DNA from: Lampris incognitus
Lineage: Eukaryota; Chordata; Actinopteri; Lampriformes; Lampridae
Assembly: GCF_029633865.1 (NCBI RefSeq)
Contig: NC_079216.1
Span: 17,272,505 to 17,336,504, forward strand
Direction of reading: 5' to 3'
DNA length: 64,000 nt
This document shows positions 1-10,649 of this stretch, piece by piece. Position 1 is the first letter of the stretch; each line of letters opens with the position of its first letter. The translations under genes and the position numbers were made by a program. The notes beneath the pieces were generated by a model. The model made no database searches and had not been told where the DNA came from. It worked only from the letters and a program-made list of their open reading frames with translations.

Positions 1-969
1 GATGAGTGAAGTCTTCGTGCACACACCGCGCCGGGTTTCCGACACGACGAAGCTCAGCCGTTGCTAGATGAGGCTAACTGAGAAGCTAACTGACTCTCCG
101 AACCTTTCTTGTCGGTAATTTAAACGTCTTTCTTTTGCGGGACGTTGGCACAAGCATCCCACCGCTGCCACCAATGTAACCGAGGGTTTGTAGATGTCGC
201 CTATACTGTATGAAACTATAAAATAACAAATACGGAGGTTCCACTTCCACACGAGGACCACTTTATTTGGATTCTTCCCCCAACAGAACGCGACAGCAAC
301 AACACTGCGTACAGCACTTCCGCTCTCTCTTCAGCCTTCAAAATAAGAGCTCGAGGCATATACTGTGGCAACAGCTTATAACAGGAACTTAAAATCACTA
401 ACAGGCAAGTCCAGAAAAATAGGTTACACTACATTTGAATTTGAAGATGCAGGCTGCCGCTCCTCCCACTTCACTGTCTACAAAATTGATTTGTAAAATG
501 TTCCACTGGCCGGTTGTTTCCATGGAAACTACAACGGTGAAAAGAATTATGGGATGGTTTTGATTGTTTGCTGATCATAAACTACATACGTAATATTTTC
601 ATCCATGCACAATTCATGCAAACACCTTTCATATAATAAATACAATTTGCATACTAATATCACACATGCTAAAATCTGTATGCGACGTCTGTAGTATGAA
701 CAACTGGGACACAGCTATAGTCTGTTGACAGGCTTTCCTCCTCACAACTTTAACAGCTGTCACTTGAGGGACTGTTTTGAATTGTATTGTTTACAATCCA
801 AGTGGTTGGGCATGTTTATTTCATAAAACCCAACAGCACTTTATACTCACTAGCAATGTTTATTTCCCATTTGTAAACAGAACTAAAATGATTAACTGCT
901 GTTGACATCACAGTTAAATGATCTTTTTTTTCCACTAAAGAAAAGCCACTTTATTTTTGTCATTGTATG
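1..969. other. immp2l intron 3, no gene recognised
   Basis: Mostly unique sequence lying downstream, in the sense of the minus strand, of immp2l exon 3. Both strands were read for the next immp2l exon, which should encode the conserved Lys region of the peptidase, and it was not found. I see no other coding signal or clear mobile element. Confidence 0.5.
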
Positions 970-1205
970 GTTGTTTGGTTACAATGAAATGTATCTTCTG
1001 CATTTAACCCGTCCTATTGTATAGGAGCAGTGGGCAGCTGCAGCACCCATCTGTGCCCCTGAGCAAGGCGTGGCAAGACGAACTGGAGTTGGTCCCTGGG
1101 TGCTGCCTGGCGGCTGCTCACTGCTCCTAGCTACACAGCTAAGATGGGTTAAATGCAGAGTGAAATTTCCCCACGGGGATCAATAAAGTATCTCAAAATC
1201 AACCC
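970..1205. repeat. Dispersed fold-back repeat (SINE/LINE-tail type)
   Basis: The stretch near 1004-1050 (AACCCGTCCTATTGTATAGG, then a GGGCAGCTGCAGCACC block) is mirrored near 1105-1155 by GGTGCTGCCTGG and a complement ending GGGTTAAAT, so it can fold back. It ends in CCCCACGGGGATCAATAAAG, a common fish repeat tail. Related blocks occur at 21350-21480 and 37960-38110. Confidence 0.55.
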
Positions 1206-1247
1206 CCCCCCACCCCACCCCCCCCAAAAAAAATTACAGTTACTCAC

Positions 1248-1351
1248 ACTATGGAGACGATGTCACCACGTTGCACCTGGTAGTTCCTCACACTCCAGCG
1301 GTTCAGAAGCACCACATCACACTCTGACACACCCTCAGGGTTCAGGACAGG
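1248..1351 (-). CDS. immp2l: immp2l coding exon 3 (inner mitochondrial membrane peptidase subunit 2)
   Basis: Read on the minus strand, this 104-bp exon encodes a segment beginning PVLNPEG and containing DVVLLNRW and [10 protein letters not shown]. This is the part of IMMP2L directly after the catalytic Ser-Met motif. The family (S26 signal peptidases) cleaves inner-membrane and intermembrane-space sorting signals as part of the mitochondrial IMP complex. The acceptor AG is at 1353-1352 and the donor GTGAGT begins at 1247. The exon starts in phase 0, matching the end of exon 2 at 17837, and ends in phase 2. Oddly, the acceptor AG is joined directly to a roughly 122-bp TG repeat with no ordinary polypyrimidine tract. 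The catalytic Lys exon is not in the window. Confidence 0.9.
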
Positions 1352-1479
<128 letters not shown>

Positions 1480-1700
1480 GAATGAGTTGTGATGAGTCCA
1501 ACAGCATAAGGAGAAGTGGGGCAGCACTAACCAGACTTGGTCTAAACATAGCTGAGGTCAGCCGAAAGTCACCCACCATATGGTCTCGCTGAGAACATTT
1601 CAAAAAGGGTTTTATTGAAAACTAACACGTATCTTCTGGAACCTGGACACACGCGGGTGTAAATCTAATACACACTCTGGTTAACACTATTACTCCAAAG

Positions 1701-4084
1701 CAGCGGTCGGGAACCTATGGCTCGCGAGCCATATATGGCTCTTCCGGTGACGGCATATGGCTCCCAGACAATTTTGAGTTGAAAATTATTTTTTTTTCAA
1801 AAAAATCAGTTTGGAACTGATTTTAAAATACTTGTGATATTTCTTAATAATACTGTGTCATTTTAAAGTAAACAGAAATTAGTTTTGAAGATAAATTTCA
1901 CGGGTCACGGGTCACCCGTGGGTCGGGTCGGGAACCAATGGCTCGCGAGCATGTCCGGGTCATTGTAAAGGTGAAGAAATCAATTTTATCAGATAGCCAA
2001 CTAGTTTATCCGCTTCAACCCTTGTAACGGAAAGATGGCGAAAAGAAAAAAAGAAGATGATTACCGTGCATTCCAGGCTGCGTGGACAGAGGAATTTGCA
2101 TTTGTGGAGAGAGCAGGATCTGCGGTATGTCTAATATGCAATGATAAAATTGCATCGATGAAACGGTCAAATATAAAGCGGCACTTCGATACGCACCATG
2201 CTTCATTTGCATCGAAATATCCAGCGGGGGACAGCAGGAAAAGGGCATGCGAGGAGCTACAGCGGAGAGTGCAGACGAGTCAGCAGCAACCACGTGTGTG
2301 GACCAAGCAAGGTGACGGGAATTCCGCTAGCTTTGCGGGGGCTTTGGCAATAGTAAGGAATGGAAAGTCATTCACAGATGGAGAGTATGCCAAAACATTC
2401 ATGCTTGATGTGGCCAATGAACTGTTTGATGACTTCCCAAATAAAGACAAGATAATCAAACGAATAAAAGACATGCCCGTCAGCAAGAACTGTGCACGAT
2501 CGTAGCATCATGATGGCAAATCAAGTCGAGGAAACACAAATTAAGGACATAAACGCCGGGACATACTTTTCTCTCGCGTTAGATGAGTCAACAGATGTTA
2601 GCCATCTATCTCAGTGCAGTATCATTGCCAGGTATGCTGCAGGTGACACACTGCGTGAGGAAAGCTTGGCTGTTTTGCCAATGAAAGGGACAACAAGAGG
2701 AGAGGATTTATTCATGTCTTTCATGGAGTTTGCTAAAGAAAAAAAACTACCGATGGATAAACTTATTTCTGTCTGTACTGATGGTGCACTCTGTATGTTG
2801 GGGAAGAACAAAGGATTTGTAGCGCTTCTCCGTGAACATGAAAAGAGAGCCATCCTAAGTTTTCATTGCATCCTGCACCAGGAGGCGCTTTGCGCTCAGA
2901 CGTGTGGCCAGGAGCTTGGTGAGGTGATGTCGCTGGTCATTCGAGTGGTCAACTTTATTGTTGCCCGAGCTTTAAATGATCGCCAGTTTAAAGCTCTGTT
3001 AGAAGAAGTTGGGAATCATTATCCCGGTCTGCTTTTACACAGCAACGTGCGTTGGTTGTCAAGGGGGAAGGTGCTCAGCCGTTTTGCAGCTTGCCTGAGT
3101 GAAATCCGGACTTTTCTTGAAATGAAAGGCGTCAAGCATCCTGAGCTAGACAACACTGACTGGCTCCTGCAGTTTCACTATCTCGTGGACATAACTGGCC
3201 ATCTGAACCAGCTCAATGTGAAAATGCAAGGTATTGGAAATACAATCTCATCCCTTCAACAAGCAGTGTTTGCATTTGAAAGCAAGCTGGAAGTCTTTCT
3301 CAGGGACATTGAAACAGGTCGTCTTCTGCACTTTGAAAGACTGCAACAATTTAGAGATGCATGCTTAGCAAGTGACTCCACTCAACATCTGGATCTCCAG
3401 CAGCTAGCTGGCTTTACGTTCAATCTCCTGCAGTCATTCAAAGCACGTTTTGGAGAATTTCGTGCGCGCACTGGTCTTTTCAAGTTCAACACTCATCCAC
3501 ATGAGTGTGCAGTGGACAAAATCGACCTGACATGCATCCCCGGGGTCTCTATCGGAGACTTTGAGCTGGAAGTTGCTGACCTGAAGGCATCAGACATGTG
3601 GATGAGTAAGTTCAAGTCACTTAATGGAGAGTTGGAAAGTCTTGCGCGACAGCGAGCAGAGCTGGCGAGGGAACACAAGTTGACAGAAATTAAAAATCTT
3701 CAACCTGAAGACCAGCTGATTCTTAAAACTTGGAACGAGCTTCCTGTGACATACCACACAATGCAGCGTGTGAGTATTGCCGTATTGACCATGTTTGGCT
3801 CTACATATGCATGTGAACAGTCTTTCTCGCATATGAGGAACATTAAGACCAACCTACGCTCACGTTTAACTGATGGAAGCCTCAACGCCTGCATGAAGCT
3901 CAACCTCACCACGTATGAACCAGACTACAAGGCCATCAGCAAAACCATGCAGCACCAGAAGTCGCATTAAAAGTAAGACATTTAATTTATTATACGTTAA
4001 AAATACTATATGGCTCTCAATGAAATATATTTAGAAATATTTGGCTTTTATGGCTCTCCCAGTCAAAAAGGTTCCCGACCCCTG
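1701..4084 (+). mobile_element. hAT DNA transposon, nearly intact (2.38 kb)
   Basis: The left end begins CAGCGGTCGGGAACC and the right end is GGTTCCCGACCCCTG, which are inverted repeats with one mismatch. The flanks carry an exact 8-bp target duplication, CTCCAAAG, at 1693-1700 and 4085-4092. The 8-bp duplication, the CAG...CTG ends and the encoded BED finger plus hAT dimerisation region place it in the hAT superfamily, near the Charlie/GTF2IRD2-like branch. The first 250 bp contain a second, internal copy of the terminal motif near 1930. The element lies in immp2l intron 2. Confidence 0.9.
2035..3970 (+). pseudogene. hAT transposase, one frameshift from a full reading frame
   Basis: The first frame (2035-2505) starts MAKRKKEDDYRAFQ and carries a BED-type zinc finger (CLICN...RHFDTHH, about residues 35-60). 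The frame shifts near 2480-2495, and the second segment (to 3970) runs 490 codons without a stop. That segment shows hAT landmarks: ALDESTD (first acidic residue), CTDGALCMLG (second), the NVRWLSRG motif, and the C-terminal dimerisation block with YACEQSFSHMRNIK. Length and order fit a complete hAT transposase of about 640 residues broken by a single indel. The protein would bind the terminal repeats and catalyse cut-and-paste transposition in the nucleus. The break may be a mutation in this copy or an assembly error. Confidence 0.88.
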
Positions 4085-4321
4085 CTCCAAAGGAACAAAT
4101 CCTGCTTTCAGTCATAACGATGATCTCATTAAATTGTTGGTTGTCCATCGTCCTTGGAAAAGCCTCTTATTCATTCCTACAACCAGACCAATGTTTACAG
4201 GATTGTCCCTGGCATAAGACAGACACAGCAACTTTTTAGGCTATATGGAGACAATACTAGACTGCTGATGGGGAAACGTGGATTGAGTCCACAGTGACCA
4301 GGGGCCTGTTTCAGAAAGCTG

Positions 4322-4711
4322 TTTTTTTTCCCAATTGTACCCGTCCAATTACCCCACTCTTCTGAGCCGTCCCGGTCGCCGCTCCACCCCCTCTGCCGAC
4401 CCGGGGTACCAGACCACCACATGCCCCCTCCGATACATGTGGAGTCGCCAGCCGCTTCTTTTCACCTGACAGTGAGGCGTTTCGCCAGGGGGATGTAGCA
4501 CGCGGGAAGATCGCGCTATTCCCCACAGTTCCCCCTCCCCTCCGAACAGGCTGACCAGGGGCGGCGCTAGTGCGGCGACACATATCCGCATCCGGCTTCC
4601 CACCCGCAGACACGGCCAGTTGCGTATGTAGCCGGAAGTAACGCGGGGATTCGAACCGGAGATCCCCGTGTTGGCAGGCAAACGGAATAGACCGCGACGC
4701 GGACGCCCACT
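4322..4711 (-). mobile_element. tRNA-derived SINE (family A), inserted in a Harbinger terminal repeat
   Basis: In minus orientation the head reads GGGCGTCCGCGTCGCGGTCT and then GGTTCGAATCCCCG, a pol III B-box-like tRNA head. The conserved body (CACATGTATCGGAGG, GTGGAGCGGCGACCGGGAC) follows and the oligo-T side lies at 4322. A 10-bp duplication, CAGAAAGCTG, flanks it at 4312-4321 and 4712-4721. It is full length. Further family members lie at 19981, 44629, 56981, 60642 and 63219. Confidence 0.85.
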
Positions 4712-4863
4712 CAGAAAGCTGGTTGAACAAACTCTGAGTTGAAATCTGGCCTCTGGACTGACTAACTCTTAGCTGTCGAACTTAAGAGTTTCCGGTTTCA
4801 CAACAGCTGACCTGAGTTAGTTCAATCAACTCTGAGCACGTTCACTCCGAGTTACGCGCGTGC

Positions 4864-5115
4864 GTGACGACTATAAAAAGCCATCATCAATGGAGCGCCG
4901 ATAGTACGATTCACCACGGCAGCCGGCGAGGGGTACAAAGGTCATCCGACTTCACCCCACTGGAGTTAGAAATAGCGATGAATGCGTATCCAGAATACGA
5001 GTACACGTTTAAGAAAAACAACACAAAACAAAACAACACAAAGCAAAACAACACAGGAGCAGCGGCAAAAGAAAGTGAGCTGGCGTAGCAGAAAACTGCT
5101 GACCGAGTCAACGTG
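4864..5115 (+). pseudogene. Harbinger Myb/SANT-like accessory protein, N-terminal relic
   Basis: The plus frame encodes RSSDFTPLELEIAMNAYPEY followed by EYTFKK and, after an Asn/Lys/Thr/Gln-rich run, AAAKESELA. This resembles the N-terminus of the DNA-binding accessory protein of Harbinger elements, where a '(R)SSNFTPEELEIL...Y' opening is typical. A TAG replaces the expected Trp after ESELA. A simple AACACAAA-type repeat appears to have expanded inside the frame. Non-functional. Confidence 0.6.
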
Positions 5116-5264
5116 TGAGTATTAATTGAACAAAAGTAAAGTTTTATCTCGAGTGTTCAACTTATTCAACATTTACACTTTATATCTGAGTTTATGTGCG
5201 CGTGTTTAATATTTATGCTGGTGCAACTCAACAGGCACAAAACGTACTTGGCAACAACTGAAAA

Positions 5265-5397
5265 TCCATCCATCCATCCATTATCCAAACCGCTGACCCT
5301 GCTCTCAGGGTCGCAGGGATGCTGGAGCCTATCCCAGCAATCATTGGGCGGCAGGTGGCGAGACACCCTGGACAGGCTGCCAGTCCATCACAGGGCC

Positions 5398-5450
<53 letters not shown>

Positions 5451-5690
5451 GGACAAGTTAGACTAAATTGTTGTAAAATACTAAATTATTTAGTACAACC
5501 AATTCACCTGACCTACATGTCTTGGGACTGTGGGAGGAAACCGGAGCACACCCACGCAGACACGGGGAGAACATGCAAACTCCACACAGGATGACCCGGG
5601 ACGACCCTCAAGGTTTGACTAGCCCAGGGCTCGAACCCAGGACCCTGCTTTGAGGTGACCACTGCACCACCGTGCCGCCCAACAACTGAA
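5265..5690 (-). repeat. tRNA-headed dispersed repeat (family B) with internal CA microsatellite
   Basis: In minus orientation it starts GGGCGGCACGGTGGTGCAG with a tRNA-like head, then CATGTTCTCCCCGTGTCTGC and CCTCCCACAGTCC. A (CA)n block follows at about 5399-5447, and the tail carries GGCTCCAGCATCCC and ATGGATGGATGG. This is the commonest repeat here; other copies or pieces are at 7530, 12876, 14022, 14690, 21345, 33652, 37942 and 40495. Confidence 0.8.
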
Positions 5691-5691
5691 A

Positions 5692-5765
5692 GTGAAATCA
5701 GAATCAGAATACTGTATTCATCCTCGAGGGGAAATTGGGTATATAAATAATATAAAAATAAATAT
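5692..5765. repeat. LINE-tail fragment
   Basis: The motif AATCAGAATACTGTATTCATC with CGAGGGGAAATTGG resembles the 3' tails of fish non-LTR elements. Short and without coding capacity. Downstream to about 6180 I see no feature. Confidence 0.45.
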
Positions 5766-6182
5766 AGAAATATTAAAATATTAGTTCAAACAGGCAAGGT
5801 AGAATTTCATTACAAGCAACTGTGGTGTTGTTTAGCCCACCGTACCTAACAGCATTCAGTGGCTACATTCAATATCTGATATGTATTTAAGTAGTTAGTG
5901 AAAATTTCTAAGCAAAAAAAAAAAAGTACATTTTTCAGCCATCCCATATTGTCTATTTGAAAACAACACCTAAATGTCTTTATACACACAAGTCTCCAAA
6001 TTTGTTCGTACTGGATGTGATCAAATCTGACCTCCACTGTAAGCAATAGAAAAAAGGCTCAGGCCTGAAAAATGGGTGGGGTCCACCACCACTCTTCCCT
6101 CTCATGCATCAGCAGAGTGGTCAGGATTGTTATCAGGATTGTTCACTGGTTGAGAAGGACTCTAACTGTGGCACTGTTGTGG

Positions 6183-6300
6183 AGAATCACACATAATAAT
6201 AATGACAATAATAATAACAATAATAATAATAATTACATTTATATAGTGCTTTTCAAGGCACCCAAAGCGGTTCTCATGCCACAATAATGTCACATGCCCT
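6183..6300. repeat. AATAAT-rich repeat plus 'TTATATAGTGCTTTTC' dispersed repeat
   Basis: An (AAT)n-like stretch is followed by ACATTTATATAGTGCTTTTC and CACCCAAAGCGGTTCTCATG. This matches the start of the longer repeat at 37535. From 6300 to 6950 no gene or clear repeat is seen. Confidence 0.5.
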
Positions 6301-6949
6301 TGCTGAGGTGACCCTGAGCCTAAAAAGGCACTGGAACTGGGCCTTGAACATCCCAATGGTCATCTCTACCCTGGCTTGCCAAGTTATAATGTTGCTGTGG
6401 GCCGGGCTCAGGATCAGGGTAAGGGGGTCAGCAAATAGGGCTGGCAGGGGTACCCTCTGTCACCGAGCAGGTAACCATTGAACTCTTCTACGATAATATG
6501 AGGATACAGTTTAAATTTAAGTTTCAATAGAAGAAAAAAAAGATATTGATTATAATAGGATATAGCTATACACGCATAAACTCAAAATCGAGTGCTCAGT
6601 GTACACTCACGAAAAATTCGCGAGCTATGCACGGACCTAGACAACTTTGCTTCCACGTTGCTGGTGATGTGGGCTGCATCACATTTGACCTCCACAGTGC
6701 AGAACAGTAATTGGCTGCAGTAGCTTTACTGTGAAGTAGCTTTCATTTGGAATGCTAACGGCTACTAACTGCACTTAAATGCTGTGGAAAAGACTTCCTA
6801 TTCGCATACTCTCCTTCATTTACTGAAGGAGCTGTGATAGGAATATGAGTGCGCAGCCAATCACACCTGGAAACCCTTAAATATATCAAATTAATTGATT
6901 AGTGCTTCAAGTATCAAAGCTTCAAATGAAATAAATAAATTATTGCTTG

Positions 6950-7544
6950 GACTGATGCCTGCAAGTCTGTGGAATTCTTCTTTGATGAGCTTTGTGGGTC
7001 TGTGACTTGAAACAAACGTTTCAGTGCAAGCGTCATATTTCTGACAGCCTGACAGATGGTTGCCTTGGAAATAAGCTAAGTGTCACTGATGTTATATTTA
7101 AAGAAACTCCCATTGGCAAAAAAAAAAAGGAAGTGCAACACAAAGAATTTGTTCTAAACTGAGAGTGTGTCCACGATGTGTCATATGAACGACATGAGGG
7201 CTGAGAATATTGTTCAGATAAATGATCGATTGTGCAGGAAAACGGTAACGGTCAAACAGGTAATCATCAGGAAATGAGAAAACATCCAAGCAGTGTCTGA
7301 TTACCCTCTCCCGACGGAGATTTCTGCTGAAGTTTTGTGCTTCAATATCAACCGGCTCTTCAAGAAAAGGGCACGCCATATCTGACACTTCCTTCAGTCT
7401 GCAGGCTTCAGCTAAAGAGAAGGAACTCAGGGTTAGTTGAAGAAACCTGCCAGCAAGCAGGTTAGCTTCAGAGTATGTTGCCATAGTAACTGAGTCAGAG
7501 TTAAGCTGAACTGGCTCTGTGAAACCATCCAGCCATCCATCCAT
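6950..7544 (-). pseudogene. HARBI1-like Harbinger nuclease, N-terminal relic
   Basis: Minus-strand translation from 7544 gives MACPFLEEPVDIEAQ, then LRRERVIRHCLDVFSFPDDY and RYRFPAQSIIYL, followed by VVHMTHRGHTLSLEQILCVAL. This is the N-terminal region of HARBI1-type DDE nucleases. The frame breaks near 7098 (FFCQW region), but homology resumes to about 6952 with a YNISDTELISKATICQAV-like segment. The catalytic DDE half is missing, so it is a 5' relic within the Harbinger element. Confidence 0.75.
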
Positions 7545-7662
7545 TATCTAAACCACGTATCTTGCCCTCAGGGTCGCGGGGATGCTGCAGCCTATCCCAG
7601 CAGTCTTTGGGCAGCAGGCGAGGAGACACCCTGCACAGGCCACCAGGCCATCACACAGGGCT

Positions 7663-7729
<67 letters not shown>

Positions 7730-7925
7730 TCATACCTAGGGATGATTTAGTAATGCCGTTCACCTGACCTACATGTCTTTAGATGGCGCAGTGGTTAGCG
7801 CGGTCGCCTCACTGCAAGAAGATCCTGGGTTTGAGCCCTGGGGTAGTCCAACCTGGGGGGTTGTCCCGGGTCATCCTCTGTGTGGAGTTTGCATGTTCTC
7901 CCTGTGTATGTGTGGCTTTGTGAAA
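7530..7925. repeat. Two family-B repeat pieces in opposite orientation
   Basis: 7530-7782 carries the tail half (CCATCCATCCATTATCT, GGGATGCTGCAGCCTATCCC, a (CA)n block at about 7665-7729). 7785-7925 carries the tRNA-like head in plus orientation (GGCGCAGTGGTTAGCGCGGT and TTTGCATGTTCTCCC). The head-tail inversion suggests a rearranged insertion. Confidence 0.7.
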
Positions 7926-8004
7926 CCAAAAACCCAGAATTTCATTCAACTCTGAGTCAACTATAATTCTGAGTTTTCACTAAACCCTCTTTCTGAAATA
8001 GGGT

Positions 8005-8770
8005 AACTGCTGCCATCATCAACAAACGTTAACTAAGTACAACCCTTAAAGTGGTAGTAAACTTTTCTTTTCTTCTTCTTTTTTTTTTTTTTTACAATTT
8101 TTTGAACTGAAAACATGTTGGGCAGAGGATGTTAGAACTGACTGTCCTCATGAAGAATTTCCACACAAAGTGAGAAGCATCACATGGTGGCTTTGAGGGA
8201 GAAAATCTAGTTTTTCTTACAACCAGGGCAAGGCTTTTTCTTACAACCCCCTCCAAAATGTCTACTTAATATAGGCCATCAAAGACACAGAGACCCATGT
8301 GACATTAGGCGACACATGTTGGGTTCGGCGGGTTAGATAAATAAAATATGAGGCGAGACATGCCAGCACAAGTCAACTAAGCTCTCTGGGTAGATGGTGA
8401 AAGCTGTGGTGTTCAAAATGTGAGTAGGCAGAGACAGGCTAAAACCAAATACTTATTCTTTAAAGGTCAGGCTTTTGTAGTAATAATAACAAAGCTGGAG
8501 TAGACTCAAAGCTTGGTGTTACTACTGTGTACTAATGACTATTTAAAATGTAGCAATAATATTGAAGGTACAAGTAAACCAAATAATACTATCCCAATAC
8601 TAATATTTTCCCAGTCATCCTGATTCATTATCAACATTTTTATTTCTCCTCGCCCTCATTGGTAATAAGAGAGCCCTTTTGCTGTAAACTAGCTTTTTCT
8701 TTTATTTTTAGCTAGGTTTATAGTAAAATGGCAGTAAATTTTGTCTTCATTTGTTTGTGTCTTCATTTGA
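8005..8770. other. immp2l intron 2, no feature recognised
   Basis: A/T-rich unique-looking sequence with a T-rich run at 8072-8093. No coding frame of note and no recognised repeat. Confidence 0.4.
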
Positions 8771-8774
8771 TGGC

Positions 8775-9260
8775 TGGGACAGCTGGTGCTGGATCGGCTG
8801 GGAGAGCTTGGTCTGCAGCATCCTGTGGGCCCAGGGACCACGGCCCTGCCTGGAGCCGCCCTGAAGAGGAAACACCGAGGGCGGTCTGTCAGGATGCGGA
8901 AGTGGGGAAGGATAAGCTAACTGCTAGCACATGTAGACTGGCAGTTCCGATAGCACCAAAGGCAGTCTGGTGGTGGCCTCCCTCGCCTGGCGTTGACTGT
9001 GTTTTTGGTGTCGTCGTGTGGAGTATGGGGAGGTGTGTTGAGGGTGTCTGGCTGGGAGAGCTGGTGTTGGATTGGCTGGGGGAGCCTGGTTTGCTGTGTC
9101 CGGTGGGCCCAAGGACCACAGCCCTGTCTGGAGCTGCACCCGAAGAGGAAACACAGAGGGCGGTCTGACAGGATGCGGAAGCGGGGCAGGATAAGTTAAC
9201 TGCTAGCCCATGCTGACCAGCCGTTCCAACAGTCATCCTGGCTAGCGTTTGTTCCCTCGG
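8775..9260 (+). repeat. Tandemly duplicated unit of an unclassified dispersed element (element R)
   Basis: Two units of roughly 250 bp repeat: GCTGGGAGAGCTTGGTCTGC...GAAGAGGAAACACCGAGG at 8799-8882 and again, slightly diverged, at 9051-9160. Each is followed by CGGTCTGACAGGATGCGGAA and AACTGCTAGC. A single inverted copy lies at 36130-36415. The apparent ORF here is a by-product of the GC-rich repeat. Confidence 0.65.
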
Positions 9261-9452
9261 ATAGGGATTTTTTTTTTGTGCTTAGTCTGGATATATGTGT
9301 TTAGTTTGGATATATGTGTTCTTAGTTTGGATATGTGTGCTAGTCTGGATATATGTGTTTAGTTTGGATATATGTGTTCTAGTTTGGATATATGTGTTCT
9401 AGTCTGGATATATGTGTTCTAGTCTGGATATATGTGTTCTAGTTTGGATATA

Positions 9453-10649
9453 CACTACCGTTCAAAAGTTTGGGATCACCCAAACAATTTTGTGTTTTCC
9501 ATGAAAAGTCACACTTATTCACCACCATATGTTGTGAAATGAATAGAAAATAGAGTCAAGACATTGACAAGGTTAGAAATAATGATTTGTATTTGAAATA
9601 AGATTTTTTTTACATCAAACTTTGCTTTCGTCAAAGAATCCTCCATTTGCAGCAATTACAGCATTGCAGACCTTTGGCATTCTAGCTGTTAATTTGTTGA
9701 GGTAATCTGGAGAAATTGCACCCCACGCTTCCAGAAGCAGCTCCCACAAGTTGGATTGGTTGGATGGGCACTTCTTTGAGCAGATTGAGTTTCTGGAGCA
9801 TCACATTTGTGGGGTCAATTAAACGCTCAAAATGGCCAGAAAAAGAGAACTTTCATCTGAAACTCGACAGTCTATTCTTGTTCTTAGAAATGAAGGCTAT
9901 TCCATGCGAGAAATTGCTAAGAAATTGAAGATTTCCTACACCGGTGTGTACTACTCCCTTCAGAGGACAGCACAAACAGGCTCTAACAGGTACTATTTAA
10001 TGAAGATGCCAGTTGGGGACCTGTGAGGCGTCTGTTTCTCAAACTAGAGACTCTAATGTACTTATCTTCTTGCTCAGTTGTGCAACGCGGCCTCCCACTT
10101 CTTTTTCTACTCTGGTTAGAGCCTGTTTTTGCTGTCCTCTGAAGGGAGTAGTACACACCGGTGTAGGAAATCTTCAATTTCTTAGCAATTTCTCGCATGG
10201 AATAGCCTTCATTTCTAAGAACAAGAATAGACTGTCGAGTTTCAGATGAAAGTTCTCTTTTTCTGGCCATTTTGAGCATTTAATTGACCCCACAAATGTG
10301 ATGCTCCAGAAACTCAATCTGCTCAAAGAAGTGCCCATCCAACCAATCCAACTTGTGGGAGCTGCTTTTGGAAGCGTGGGGTGCAATTTCTCCAGATTAC
10401 CTCAACAAATTAACAGCTAGAATGCCAAAGGTCTGCAATGCTGTAATTGCTGCAAATGGAGGATTCTTTGACGAAAGCAAAGTTTGATGTAAAAAAAATC
10501 TTATTTCAAATACAAATCATTATTTCTAACCTTGTCAATGTCTTGACTCTATTTTCTATTCATTTCACAACATATGGTGGTGAATAAGTGTGACTTTTCA
10601 TGGAAAACACAAAATTGTTTGGGTGATCCCAAACTTTTGAACGGTAGTG
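9453..10649 (-). mobile_element. Palindromic (fold-back) derivative of a DD38E Tc1-type element, copy 1
   Basis: The element is bounded by CACTACCGTTCAAAAGTTTG and its complement, with TA at 9451-9452 and 10650-10651. Both ends are copies of the same (transposase 3') end of the autonomous element at 15724. Each arm of about 535 bp reads: terminal repeat, the last roughly 60 transposase codons in antisense, a joint at GGGCACTTCTTTGAGC (about 9765-9780), then the 5' leader and first roughly 52 codons in sense. The arms differ by only a few bases by eye and are separated by a loop of about 128 bp (9988-10115). The strand is set by the 95-codon ORF it carries. Confidence 0.9.
9983..10270 (-). CDS. 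Truncated transposase ORF: DNA-binding N-terminus only (95 aa)
   Basis: It starts MARKRELSSETRQ, has the helix-turn-helix EGYSMREIAKKLKISYTGVY and the GRPR motif, and runs to LASSLNSTC before a stop created at the rearrangement joint. It matches residues 1-94 of the 347-residue transposase at 15886-16929, apart from Lys for Gln in the RTAKTG stretch, plus one novel residue. A C-to-T change just upstream creates an in-frame ATG at 10279 that could add MLK. No catalytic residues are included. By analogy with truncated repressors of other DNA transposons it could occupy terminal repeats without cutting them. Expression is not shown by the sequence. Confidence 0.6.
   Translation of the reverse strand: MARKRELSSETRQSILVLRNEGYSMREIAKKLKISYTGVYYSLQRTAKTGSNQSRKRSGRPRCTTEQEDKYIRVSSLRNRRLTGPQLASSLNSTC

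Larger units (their letters stand above)
4301..8004. mobile_element. Decayed PIF/Harbinger transposon with nested insertions
   Basis: The left end reads GGGGCCTGTTTCAGAAAGCT and the right end CTTTCTGAAATAGGGT, inverted-repeat ends of the type seen in fish Harbinger elements. Inside are relics of both usual Harbinger genes: a Myb/SANT-like protein on the plus strand (4864-5115) and a HARBI1-like nuclease on the minus strand (6950-7544). The element has been invaded by a tRNA-headed SINE inside its left terminal repeat and by CA-containing repeats. Exact ends are uncertain because the terminal repeats have diverged. Confidence 0.7.

Noticed and set aside
8728..9168. 146-codon GC-rich frame as a possible gene
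   Set aside because: It lies in the duplicated element R unit, and its inverted copy at 36130 does not keep the frame.
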